From positions 1-64,000 of the forward strand of contig CAYPOD010000001.1 in assembly GCA_964412375.1 (NCBI GenBank): a stretch of DNA of 64,000 nt. Reading direction: 5' to 3'. Shown piece after piece: positions 1 through 7,692 of the stretch. The notes beneath the pieces are model-generated. The model was not told where the DNA came from and did not search any database. It was given only the letters and a program-made list of their open reading frames with translations. The stretch comes from CADEDV01 sp964412375. Lineage in GTDB: Bacteria > Bacteroidota > Bacteroidia > Chitinophagales > Chitinophagaceae. The position numbers were made by a program, and so were the translations under genes. Every line of letters starts with the position of its first letter. The first letter of the stretch is position 1.

Positions 1-54
1 CAGCTTGTTAGCAATTTCGGTGAGCTTGTCTAAGATTAAATCTTCGTTTGCCAT
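1..54 (-). CDS. 5' end of an unidentified protein (cut by the window edge)
   Basis: An ATG at 54 on the minus strand opens a frame of 18 codons that runs off the left edge. The visible residues read MANEDLILDKLTEIANKL, which is too short to classify. It lies downstream of and in the same direction as the recombinase group, about 100 bp after the preceding gene, so it is probably part of the same integrated element. The gap at 55-157 holds an 8-bp inverted repeat (107-114 with 138-145) and nothing else I recognise. Confidence 0.5.
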   Translation of the reverse strand, partial: MANEDLILDKLTEIANKL

Positions 55-157
55 CGTATTAATTTTTTGATTACGAAGGCAAAACTGCGAAGCTGCGGAG
101 GGGTAAAGGTTGAGTTACTAAGCACTCAATCTGCTATCTCAACCTACTCAATATTTT

Positions 158-1216
158 TTATTGCAGTTGTTTCAGAATACTGTCAATGGTGCCCTTTTCT
201 TTGGGGTTATCTACCTTTCCTGCCGATAGATTCTGTGCTGTTATTTTTGTTCCATTCTTGGAGAAAAAAGCACCTGTTTTCTCGATGGCTTTCAACTTCA
301 TGTTAGTAAAGTATGGAGCCAGTTTATCAACGATGTAACGGAACTGTGTTGTTTCACAACCTAAGTACACTTTGTCGGTAATAGCTTCCAGATCCCGGGA
401 AGTAAATATTTTGAATAGGGTATCAGAACTTGTTTGGTCCTCATTCAGCAATTCTATCTTTTGGCAAAGCTGAACAATCACAGCTTTCAGCCTGTCTTTA
501 TCACCGGTGAATCCGAACGAAAACTTCTCCTGAATGGTGTTGCCTGTGTTTTGTTCCTGGATGTCACCGGAAGGTTCAGCAACGAGTATTGGATAAAGAA
601 TGTTTGTAATTGGCTCTTCCAAATCCAGCAGGTAAAAATCTTCAATGGTGGTTGTTTGTGAAAGGCTTGCCTTGAACTGTTCCTGTATGCTGAAATAAAG
701 CTGGATGAGGCTGTGTTTTAAGTAATACAAAGCATAGTGAACTACATTACTCTGTGCATCCGGAACGGTTGTAAAATTCTGTTCGTTTAACTCTATGGTA
801 ACCTGCTTGGCTAATACCCTCACATTGGTAAGCGTTTTGCCTACCTGATAGCGAATATCAACCAACTCCTTCCAGTTTGCGGATTGCTGCATTACCGCAT
901 TGAAAACACGAAGTGTTTCTCCGGTAATTATGAAATAATAAAAATGGGTAACGGCATCTTTATACTTTGGCAAATCAATGGAGTATAAAAGTGGGTGGAG
1001 TGGAGCATTTACTGTCACTTCATCTGTCAGCACTTTTTGGAGGGTGGGATAATCCGCCAGCAGGGCAGTCATTTGTGACTGCAACTCGGCCATTGTTTTC
1101 GGTGAAGCTGCTTTTGCAGCTTTCACCAGTTCAGTTAACCGCCTTGTGTTGGTGGTATCCAGTTTCCACGGTTTCAAAGCACCGTGCATAATGCTATCTA
1201 ATACTTTTATCTCCAT
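158..1216 (-). CDS. hypothetical protein of an integrated element
   Basis: A 352-residue soluble protein with no signal peptide or clear membrane segment. It starts two bases after the stop of the recombinase gene, so the two are probably co-transcribed. The N-terminal two thirds look helical, with an aromatic stretch around residues 90-100 and another around 160-175. The region around residues 235-320 (GDKDRLKAV, then spaced Phe/Tyr and Leu positions, then an extended tail) resembles in layout the C-terminal helical domain of RteC-type proteins from Bacteroides conjugative elements, but this is a weak impression. I do not assign a function. Its position behind integrase and excisionase genes argues for a role in the element rather than in the host. 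Confidence 0.75.
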   Translation of the reverse strand: MEIKVLDSIMHGALKPWKLDTTNTRRLTELVKAAKAASPKTMAELQSQMTALLADYPTLQKVLTDEVTVNAPLHPLLYSIDLPKYKDAVTHFYYFIITGETLRVFNAVMQQSANWKELVDIRYQVGKTLTNVRVLAKQVTIELNEQNFTTVPDAQSNVVHYALYYLKHSLIQLYFSIQEQFKASLSQTTTIEDFYLLDLEEPITNILYPILVAEPSGDIQEQNTGNTIQEKFSFGFTGDKDRLKAVIVQLCQKIELLNEDQTSSDTLFKIFTSRDLEAITDKVYLGCETTQFRYIVDKLAPYFTNMKLKAIEKTGAFFSKNGTKITAQNLSAGKVDNPKEKGTIDSILKQLQ

Positions 1217-1218
1217 CG

Positions 1219-2325
1219 CTATAAGTCTAATTTTATTTTATTGGCTGCCTCCTGTTTTTTATGGTCAATCACCTTGGCATAAATTTCGGTTGTTTTCAGG
1301 TGCCTGTGACCTAACAGTTTTGAAACGGTATAAATGTCTGTACCCAATGTAATTTGCAGGGTGGCGTAGGTGTGCCTTGCACAGTGAAAAGTGATGTGCT
1401 TGGTGATACCGGCTTTCATTACCCATTCACGGAGTTTTAAGTTATGCCAGGCACTGTAATACAAGCCTTCAAATACTTTATCCTCGGGCTTTCTTTTTTC
1501 ACCCAACAACTGAAAAGCCTGTTCTGAAATGGGCAAGGTTTCTGCTCCCTTTGTTTTCTTCTGCCTGAAACGGATGTAATACCCTGACTGCTCAGAGTGC
1601 TGCACTTCTGACCAGACCAGCTTTTCAATATCTGACCAACGCAAACCTGTTAATGCAGAAAAGATGAAAGCATCTTTCAGCACCGGCATTTCGCACTCCA
1701 CTTTAGCGGCTGCCTGTAGTTCTTCCAATGTGAGAAACTCCCTATCTGGATCATCTGCCTTGATGCCCTCGACCTGATTTGCCGGGTTGGTTTGAATGAT
1801 GCCTTCTTTTACGGCTTCTTTCAATGCTGCTGTTATCTTGCTGAAATAGGAAGATTGGGAGTTTTGCGAAAGGCGTTTATTGGTTTTGCTCTTGGCTTCA
1901 TACTGGAGGTAGTTTTTGAAATCTTCCAGCCAGTTTTTGTCAATGTCTTTGAATGATGCACCGTTCTTGGCAAACTTCTTCAGGTGTTTCAATACGCTAT
2001 CCCAATTGCCCCAATTCCCCTGGCTGTTTCTTCTTTTCTCTGTTAGGCGTTCAAAGTAGGCAATGAAACTGCCTTTGGCTTTATCGGTATCCCGAAAGCC
2101 GTATTCCTCATTCTTTATCTGTAACAATCGCTTCGACCTGATGGCCTCTGCCAATACCAGTGTTTTGCGGTTCTCTTCTTTCTGCTCTTTGGTGAGCTTG
2201 CCTTTCTCCGGCTCCGGTATCAGGTAGAGTTGCAGGTATTCGTAATCTCTTTTACCATCGCTGTAGTAATCAAGATACAGGCTTATTTTATCGCCTTTTT
2301 TGCGTTGCCTAAGTGTTACTGTCAT
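1219..2325 (-). CDS. tyrosine recombinase / integrase
   Basis: A 368-residue phage-type integrase of the Bacteroidota kind. Residues 1-75 form the arm-binding domain, about 85-190 the SAM-like core-binding domain, and 195-365 the catalytic domain. The catalytic set is visible: Arg229 in TGLRWSD, Lys257 or Lys259 in the beta-hairpin, His314 and Arg317 in HCARH, His340 in LLGHRH, and the nucleophile Tyr349 in EIYAK. All are present, so the enzyme should be active. Its start overlaps the stop of the upstream HTH gene in an ATGA arrangement, and a hypothetical gene follows after two bases. The group points away from mnmE, whose 3' end is 565 bp upstream. It presumably integrates and excises the element that continues off the left edge. 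Confidence 0.95.
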   Translation of the reverse strand: MTVTLRQRKKGDKISLYLDYYSDGKRDYEYLQLYLIPEPEKGKLTKEQKEENRKTLVLAEAIRSKRLLQIKNEEYGFRDTDKAKGSFIAYFERLTEKRRNSQGNWGNWDSVLKHLKKFAKNGASFKDIDKNWLEDFKNYLQYEAKSKTNKRLSQNSQSSYFSKITAALKEAVKEGIIQTNPANQVEGIKADDPDREFLTLEELQAAAKVECEMPVLKDAFIFSALTGLRWSDIEKLVWSEVQHSEQSGYYIRFRQKKTKGAETLPISEQAFQLLGEKRKPEDKVFEGLYYSAWHNLKLREWVMKAGITKHITFHCARHTYATLQITLGTDIYTVSKLLGHRHLKTTEIYAKVIDHKKQEAANKIKLDL

Positions 2326-2681
2326 GCTTCAGTTAGTTTGAATAATTCATTGATAGCTGCCCGGGGAATACGGGTACTTCTGCCCAGTTTGCCTGCTTTG
2401 AGTTCGCCTTTCTCGATGAGCCTGTAAATGGTCCATCGGCTGGCGTTGATTAACTGGCAGGCTTCCTCTACGGTTAGAAATTCCTTTTGAGCAATGGCAG
2501 GGTTGTACAGGGCTTTCTCGGTTTCCTCCTTGATGGCCACTTCAATTTTCTCGTTCCGCTTCCGCTGTTTGTATGCTCTCTTGGCACAGGTATCTGAACA
2601 AAACTGTGTAAAAGTAGTCTTGGCGGTAAAGCGGCTACCGCAGTGCTGACAAGTTTTTTGAAGACGAATGTTACTGCTCAT
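2322..2681 (-). CDS. zinc-finger / excisionase-type helix-turn-helix protein
   Basis: A 119-residue DNA-binding protein. I take the ATG at 2681 because the frame upstream of it is encoded by a repeat cluster and gives Cys/Pro-rich nonsense. The N-terminus carries two CxxC-like pairs (CQHC, then FCSDTC) followed by a basic stretch, which suggests a small treble-clef or zinc-ribbon finger. Residues about 65-115 are a MerR/excisionase-type winged HTH (FLTVEEACQLINASRWTIYRLIEKGEL, split here as a pattern rather than a run: TVEEA, then RWTIYR, then GKLGRS and IPRAAI). It overlaps the integrase start by 4 bp, so the two are translationally coupled. It is the likely recombination directionality factor or regulator of the integrase. 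Confidence 0.85.
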   Translation of the reverse strand: MSSNIRLQKTCQHCGSRFTAKTTFTQFCSDTCAKRAYKQRKRNEKIEVAIKEETEKALYNPAIAQKEFLTVEEACQLINASRWTIYRLIEKGELKAGKLGRSTRIPRAAINELFKLTEA

Positions 2682-2682
2682 T

Positions 2683-2823
2683 TTGTTGCCTGTTGTTGCT
2701 ACATGTTGCAGCTTGTAGCTGTATGTAGCAAGATTTCTCCCGACTGTTGCCTGATTTGTGGGCAACAAATCTGGGCAACAATTAGGCAACAAATATAAGT
2801 AAAAAAGTAGAGTTGGGCAACAA
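2683..2823. repeat. cluster of GGCAACAA repeats next to the recombinase genes
   Basis: The octamer GGCAACAA occurs four times in direct orientation at 2761-2768, 2774-2781, 2785-2792 and 2816-2823. The inverted form occurs at 2683-2690 (TTGTTGCC) and, as TGTTGCC, at 2745-2751. The cluster fills the gap between the HTH/integrase genes and the 3' end of mnmE. Such arrays beside an integrase are typical of arm-type integrase sites, excisionase sites or an autoregulatory operator. This is seen directly in sequence; the role is inferred. Confidence 0.6.
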
Positions 2824-2889
2824 ACAAGAGAAGGATAAATCAGCTAAAACCCAACAAAAACAAGCATTTATGAAACAAAGGAAAGATAG

Positions 2890-2907
2890 TTACTTTCCGA
2901 TACAGAA
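2890..2907 (-). other. candidate attachment site at the 3' end of mnmE
   Basis: The last 18 bases of mnmE read, in the sense of the gene, TTCTGTATCGGAAAGTAA. From memory, the attB of Salmonella genomic island 1 is the last 18 bases of the same gene (trmE/thdF), TTCTGTATTGGTAAGTAA, so 16 of 18 positions agree. That agreement partly reflects the conserved FCIGK-stop end of MnmE. The integrase genes begin only about 210 bp away and point away from mnmE, so this would be one end of the element. The matching copy should lie beyond the left edge. Confidence 0.45.
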
Positions 2908-4269
2908 CTTGGAGAAAATATAGTCGAGCATATCTTCATTGCTGACCTCACCTGTTATTTCGCCCAGGTAGTGCAGGCACCTTCGGATATCCAGAGCCAG
3001 CAGGTCACCTGGTGTTTTTGCATCCAATCCCTTTTTTATATCATCGAGTGATTTTTCCACTTCTTTCAGGGCATGAAAATGCCTGGCATTGGTCACTACT
3101 GTGTTTTCGATCTCCACCTTTCCGTGCAATACTCTGTCCACCATCCGTTCTTTCAGCGTCTCCGTATGTAAACCAGCTTTAGCAGCAATAAATATGATCT
3201 TATTAAAATCAGCAAATTTCTCTTTAGCTGCTTTTTCACCCAATTTGTCAATCTTATTGCAGACGAGCAGGTAGTTGAGTTCCTTTTTGTCTAATTCTCT
3301 TTTTAACGCAACGACACTGTGGCGATCATCGTTTGCATCAAACAGGTATAGCACCAGGTCGGCCTGTTTCATTTTCTCAAGACTGCGTTCGATTCCGGCA
3401 GTTTCAATTACATCACTGGTGTGTTCCCGTATTCCTGCCGTATCAATCAGGCGAAAAAGGATACCATCAATATTGAGCACTTCCTCAATAGTATCACGGG
3501 TAGTACCTGGAATATCACTGACAATAGCCCGGTTCTCATTCAGCAAAGCATTCAGCAGAGTTGATTTGCCGGCATTGGGTTTACCTACAATAGCCACACT
3601 CACACCATTCCTGATCACATTGCCCAACCGGAAAGAATTGGTCAGTTGCTGGGTCGAAAGCGTCAGTTCTGCAATTAGTGAATAAAGTTGCTCCCTGTCT
3701 GCAAACTCTACGTCCTCCTGGCTGAAATCAAGTTCCAGTTCAATGAGTGCAGCAAACCGGATCAGTCTTTCCCGCAATTGTTTTAATTGTGCAGAGAATC
3801 CGCCGCGAATGTTATGAAGAGCTGCTTTTTGGGACGCACTTGTATTGCTGTCAATCAGGTCTGCCACGGCTTCTGCCTGGGCCAGATCAAGTTTACCGTT
3901 GAGAAATGCCCTTTGTGTGAATTCGCCGGGCTTTGCCAGTCTTGCTCCCTTTTCCAGGCAGGCATTAATGATCTGCTGCTGCACAAAAGGAGAACCATGG
4001 CAACTGATCTCCACTACATCTTCCCCCGTGTAAGAACGGGGGTTTTTATAAAGTGACAAGACCACTTCATCCAAAACTTCATCACCGTTTTTCAGCAGGC
4101 CTACATGCAAGGTATGGGAGTGCTGCTTCATTAAGTTTTTTGATGGAAATAACTCGTTTAGTATTGCAATGGCATTTTTCCCGCTTACCCGAATAACTGC
4201 AATGGCACCTACTCCCGGTGGTGTGGCCAATGCGACAATACTATCATCCCATCCAAAGGTTGTGTTCAT
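2890..4269 (-). CDS. mnmE: tRNA uridine-5-carboxymethylaminomethyl(34) synthesis GTPase MnmE
   Basis: A 459-residue, full-length MnmE, which works with MnmG to modify U34 of tRNA wobble positions. The N-terminal tetrahydrofolate-binding domain spans about 1-120, the helical domain 120-215 and 380-459, and the G domain 220-375. GTPase motifs are intact: G1 GKPNAGKS at 229-236, G2 GTTRDT at 255-260, G3 DTAG at 276-279, G4 NKID at 338-341. The C-terminal FCIGK with Cys456 is conserved. It stands alone, with the integrated element directly after its stop codon and a terminator of the preceding tonB operon just upstream. A TAATTTTG promoter element sits only four bases before the ATG. Confidence 0.97.
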   Translation of the reverse strand: MNTTFGWDDSIVALATPPGVGAIAVIRVSGKNAIAILNELFPSKNLMKQHSHTLHVGLLKNGDEVLDEVVLSLYKNPRSYTGEDVVEISCHGSPFVQQQIINACLEKGARLAKPGEFTQRAFLNGKLDLAQAEAVADLIDSNTSASQKAALHNIRGGFSAQLKQLRERLIRFAALIELELDFSQEDVEFADREQLYSLIAELTLSTQQLTNSFRLGNVIRNGVSVAIVGKPNAGKSTLLNALLNENRAIVSDIPGTTRDTIEEVLNIDGILFRLIDTAGIREHTSDVIETAGIERSLEKMKQADLVLYLFDANDDRHSVVALKRELDKKELNYLLVCNKIDKLGEKAAKEKFADFNKIIFIAAKAGLHTETLKERMVDRVLHGKVEIENTVVTNARHFHALKEVEKSLDDIKKGLDAKTPGDLLALDIRRCLHYLGEITGEVSNEDMLDYIFSKFCIGK

Positions 4270-4273
4270 TCTT

Positions 4274-4281
4274 CAAAATTA
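4274..4281 (-). promoter_or_regulatory. -7 promoter element of mnmE (candidate leaderless start)
   Basis: TAATTTTG matches the Bacteroidota -7 consensus TAnnTTTG exactly and is separated from the mnmE ATG by four bases (AAGA). Transcription starting the usual few bases downstream would begin at or next to the start codon. A TTTG lies about 25 bases upstream, slightly farther than the usual 19-22. Confidence 0.5.
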
Positions 4282-4309
4282 GACCTGCCTGTGCAGCTTA
4301 TAAAAACAA

Positions 4310-4335
4310 AAATCCTCCCAAAAGCGGGAGGATTT
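4310..4335 (-). terminator. rho-independent terminator of the tonB operon
   Basis: A perfect 10-bp stem, AAATCCTCCC paired with GGGAGGATTT, around a six-base loop. On the minus strand it is followed by a T-rich tract (TTGTTTTT). It lies 24 bp past the tonB stop codon. Confidence 0.85.
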
Positions 4336-4358
4336 TCTGAAAAAACTAATAGTTTAAT

Positions 4359-5186
4359 TTATTCTGACTGGACTACAAAGGTGATGGGCTGTTTACGGTA
4401 TGCTTTCACTTTCCTTCCGTTTTGTACAGCTGCTTCCCACTTTGGTCCTTTACTAATAACTTTAACGGCTTCCTGCTCCATGCCAAAACCATGGCTCGTC
4501 AATGCCTTAACATCACTGATAGCACCTTCCCTATCCACTACAAACTGAACCCAAACTGTAAAAGTGCCTTCTGGTGCTCCATTATCAACCGGCGTATTTG
4601 CATTCAGGTTTCTTTCCAGGTATTTTCTCCAGGCAGCTTCACCACCTTTGAAAGAAGCCTCAATTTCCACTTTTTCAAAGATTTTGTTCGGGTCATCTTC
4701 TTTTTTCTCCTCAATTACCTGTTTTCCCTGGTCAATTTCAACCGGTGCGGCAATACCAATGTCCTTAATACCTTCCTGGTCTTTGAGGTCAATTTTTGCC
4801 TCTTTCAGTTCTTCAACCGGTGGCGGGGGTTGCTGCACTTCCTCATCCTTTACAATCTTAGGAGGAGTGAATTGTTTCATTTCCACTTTAGGTGGCTCAA
4901 CAGGCGGCGGGGGTGGCGGAGGGGGTTCAAACTTTTTCTCTTCTTCTTGTTTGATATCCTGCAGCGTCACCTCTTTGATCTCCAGCTTGTTGTTCTTATT
5001 GCTATCAATACTGCTGGCCAAAACAGAACCCAATAAAGCCAATAAGGCGATTGAGGCTGTAATAATCAAGGCAGTAGAAATGCGCTTATTATAAGTTTTC
5101 CGAAGCTGGTAGGCGCCATAGTCCTTATTCCTGTCTTCAAAGATCAGGTCAAGAATATCTGCCGACAATATTTTGTTAGCTTCCAT
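4359..5186 (-). CDS. tonB: energy transducer TonB
   Basis: A 275-residue TonB that carries proton-motive energy from ExbB/ExbD to outer-membrane receptors such as the SusC protein in this window. A short cytoplasmic N-terminus (with the GAYxLRK pattern common in this phylum) is followed by one membrane segment at about 37-57, a Glu/Pro-rich periplasmic span with runs of prolines at 87-123, and the TonB C-terminal domain at about 185-274 (GTFTVWVQFVVDREG, then PITFVV). It is the last gene of exbB-exbD-exbD-tonB, 60 bp after the second exbD, and is closed by a strong terminator. Confidence 0.95.
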   Translation of the reverse strand: MEANKILSADILDLIFEDRNKDYGAYQLRKTYNKRISTALIITASIALLALLGSVLASSIDSNKNNKLEIKEVTLQDIKQEEEKKFEPPPPPPPPVEPPKVEMKQFTPPKIVKDEEVQQPPPPVEELKEAKIDLKDQEGIKDIGIAAPVEIDQGKQVIEEKKEDDPNKIFEKVEIEASFKGGEAAWRKYLERNLNANTPVDNGAPEGTFTVWVQFVVDREGAISDVKALTSHGFGMEQEAVKVISKGPKWEAAVQNGRKVKAYRKQPITFVVQSE

Positions 5187-5246
5187 TTGTTTGATTGTTT
5201 TTATGTTAGATGCCTGCTCATAATTATTCCATAATCCAAAACCAGG

Positions 5247-5885
5247 TTAGTTATTGCCGGAGGCCTGCTCAGTCGCCTTAATCAACTCAATTTCCTGGTC
5301 AAGAATCTTGATCATAGCAAAACGTTGTACCCTGTTGATTGTCATTTCATCCAGAATATCCACCGTATTTTTATAGGTTGCATCTACGGATGGCTTTATA
5401 ACAACTACCAGGTCTCTGTCAAGGCATGACTTTTCCCAATCAGCTTCTCCTCTTTCTTTTGCCTTGTCCCTGATCTTTTGGCATTGGTCATCATGCTGGT
5501 GATTTTGAATCACCTCTCTTTTTTTCTTAATGATGATATCCCTAATACCTTTAAAAGTCGTTTGCAGGAAATTATTTCCGCTTGCATCTACTTTCAACTG
5601 GCCTTCGTAATAATAGACCTGGTCGTTCTTACCAAGCATAATCGTCAGGGCACCTGATTCCTTTGCCTGGTTTTTTTCTTCTTCTTTTTCCGTATCCTTA
5701 GGCATGCTGAGGTCCATCGTTGTAGGACTACTCATTGTTGCTGTGAAAATGAAAAATGTGATCAACAGGAAACCCAGGTCCACCATCGGCGTCATATCTA
5801 CACGGGTTGATAGCTTTTTAGCTTTTTTCACCCCTGGTCCTTTTTTGTGGCCACTATCGCCACCACCGGTATCAACACTTGCCAT
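5247..5885 (-). CDS. exbD: biopolymer transport protein ExbD (second copy)
   Basis: A 212-residue ExbD/TolR. After a glycine- and lysine-rich N-terminus comes the family signature (VDMTPMVDLGFLLITFFIFTA read as DMTPMVD followed by the membrane segment) at about 30-52; the Asp in the segment is the proton-path residue. The periplasmic part is longer than in E. coli ExbD (about 141 residues) and contains a charged stretch with two cysteines around residues 125-145. It follows a different exbD after 25 bp and precedes tonB. Two unlike ExbD paralogues in a row are normal in Bacteroidota. Confidence 0.93.
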   Translation of the reverse strand: MASVDTGGGDSGHKKGPGVKKAKKLSTRVDMTPMVDLGFLLITFFIFTATMSSPTTMDLSMPKDTEKEEEKNQAKESGALTIMLGKNDQVYYYEGQLKVDASGNNFLQTTFKGIRDIIIKKKREVIQNHQHDDQCQKIRDKAKERGEADWEKSCLDRDLVVVIKPSVDATYKNTVDILDEMTINRVQRFAMIKILDQEIELIKATEQASGNN

Positions 5886-5910
5886 ATAATATGGGTTTTA
5901 GGTTAAAAAA

Positions 5911-6567
5911 TTATTTACTGCTCTTTTTGTAATGGGCCTCAAGTTCTGAACCTGATGGCACATCTTCCGGTGCTGTTACAAGATTGTACTTGAATTCTTC
6001 ATTCTTTTTCAGCGCTGCTACTACGGCTTCAAAAGTGGGATATGTTGATTTAGCATCTCCCTTAATGAGATATTTAAGTACTTTTCCTGCAAAAGCCTTC
6101 TTAGATTCCAAAATCCACCAAACAAGCTCATTATTTAAAGTATCCAAAACCGGAATGCCTTCCTGCTTGATGTTTTTATGTTCCTCTGCAGGAACGGCAA
6201 GCAATGGCTTTAGCTTTGAAAAAGGCACCCCAATGGAAACAGTTTTTCTGAAATTGGCCATTTCAGCATCTGTCAATCCGATCTTTTGAGATTCATTAAG
6301 ATTCTTAATGATCTGGTCAAAAACAGCCGGGTCTTTTTCTGACAGGATTGTAAAATAAACCTTGTTATCAGGGCCAATTGTAACCATCACAGCATCGTTC
6401 TCTGGTAAATTCTGTGATGAAACAGAGTTGGGCGTTGTGATCTCTACGGGCTCTGGTGGTTTGAATTTTGTTGCCATTATAAAGAAGGCAAGGATCAGGA
6501 ATGCCACATCCACAAAGGGTGTCATGTCCGTATCGGTGCTTTTTCTTTGTATATTAACCTTTGGCAT
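5911..6567 (-). CDS. exbD: biopolymer transport protein ExbD (first copy)
   Basis: A 218-residue ExbD/TolR with the signature DMTPFVDVAFLILAFFIMAT at about 14-33, including the membrane-embedded Asp. The periplasmic domain carries KFKPPEPVEI just after the membrane, typical for this phylum. It lies between exbB (70 bp upstream) and the second exbD. The two ExbD proteins differ outside the signature, so they may form a hetero-oligomer; this is inference. Confidence 0.93.
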   Translation of the reverse strand: MPKVNIQRKSTDTDMTPFVDVAFLILAFFIMATKFKPPEPVEITTPNSVSSQNLPENDAVMVTIGPDNKVYFTILSEKDPAVFDQIIKNLNESQKIGLTDAEMANFRKTVSIGVPFSKLKPLLAVPAEEHKNIKQEGIPVLDTLNNELVWWILESKKAFAGKVLKYLIKGDAKSTYPTFEAVVAALKKNEEFKYNLVTAPEDVPSGSELEAHYKKSSK

Positions 6568-6637
6568 GTACTTATAAGTTTAATAATTAGATGAATTAGT
6601 CTGTTTTTTCCATACAGGATAGCTATTGAAAAACAGC

Positions 6638-7492
6638 TTATTTGTACAGAGAAGCAAAACTTTGCGTCAGGGTAAAACCTGATTCATCTATTCCGTAAGT
6701 GATTGAGTCTATTTTGGTTGTAAACACATTGTACATGATAAGTGCCAAAGCCGATGTACCGATACCCAGGGCTGTGTTATAAAGTGCCTCAGAGATACCA
6801 ACCGCCAGTTCACTGGCTGCGCCGGCACCACCTTCTTCACCAAGAGCGGCAAATGATTTGATCATCCCGATTACCGTTCCCAACAGGGCCACGAGTGTAC
6901 CAACCGATGTAATAGTAGAAAGGAACACCAGGTTCTTTTGCAGCATTGGCAATTCCAGGGCCGTTGCTTCTTCCACCTCTTTTTGAATAGACATTACTTT
7001 TTGTTCTGTATCAAGCCCGCCTTCGTTGATCATTTCTTTATAGCGGCGCAGACCGGCTTTCATTACATTGGCCACTGAACCTCTTTGTTTATCACACTCT
7101 GACAAAGCTGCATCTACGTTGCGGTTAGCAAGGTGATATTGCACTTTGCGGATAAAATCAGAGATCGAACCGTTGCCCAATGCTTTACGTATGGTGAGAT
7201 AACGCTCTATAGAAAATACAACCACCATCAGGAACATACCGATAAGTAACGGTACAATGATCCCACCTTCATATATCCTGTGGAAGGCATCTTTTGGTTT
7301 TTTGTGCTCTGGCCAGAACCAGCCTTCAGAAGACGGAGCTTCAAAGCCGCTGGGATTTCCCATCATAAAACGCCAGATGCAATAGCCCGCCAGAACACAT
7401 ACAACGGGGGCAACCCATGAAATGATATTACTGCTCTTTTTTGGTTGAACCGATGTCGCCTTAACGGATGCAGTTGGTTTTGTCTCTGCCAT
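6638..7492 (-). CDS. exbB: MotA/TolQ/ExbB proton channel protein
   Basis: A 284-residue ExbB, the pentameric channel part of the Ton motor. Membrane segments are visible at about 23-43, 76-100, 185-215 and 233-262. The extra N-terminal segment is a Bacteroidota feature. The conserved channel region VGTLVALLGTVIGMI is present, as is the Ala/Gly-rich last helix. It is the first gene of the exbB-exbD-exbD-tonB operon. The 200-bp gap upstream carries a TATATTTT element about 35 bases before the start (one mismatch to TAnnTTTG) and an imperfect hairpin near 7577-7610 that could end the permease gene. Confidence 0.95.
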   Translation of the reverse strand: MAETKPTASVKATSVQPKKSSNIISWVAPVVCVLAGYCIWRFMMGNPSGFEAPSSEGWFWPEHKKPKDAFHRIYEGGIIVPLLIGMFLMVVVFSIERYLTIRKALGNGSISDFIRKVQYHLANRNVDAALSECDKQRGSVANVMKAGLRRYKEMINEGGLDTEQKVMSIQKEVEEATALELPMLQKNLVFLSTITSVGTLVALLGTVIGMIKSFAALGEEGGAGAASELAVGISEALYNTALGIGTSALALIMYNVFTTKIDSITYGIDESGFTLTQSFASLYK

Positions 7493-7692
7493 GATCTTTG
7501 TTTTTTAGTGTTTTTAATTTTAAAATATACTAATCCAGATTTCGGAGTTACAATGCTAATAAAAAAGTTTATACAAAATTTTCCCGGCTTTGCCTTTTTA
7601 CGGGAAAGGGCTTCAAGTTAAGGATTTTTTCAAATGCGCCAACTGTCTGCATTATTTTGTGACCGGGATTAAAAAGGCAAAAGCCCGGTTGC

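Noticed and set aside
107..145. Terminator after the hypothetical gene at 158
   Set aside because: The inverted repeat AGGTTGAG/CTCAACCT has a long loop and no T-tract on the minus strand.
3275..3685. 136-residue frame antisense to mnmE
   Set aside because: Shadow of a highly conserved gene; Ser/Arg-rich composition typical of antisense frames.
4422..5036. 204-residue frame antisense to tonB
   Set aside because: It mirrors the proline-rich tonB codons (giving Arg/Phe runs) and has no features of its own.
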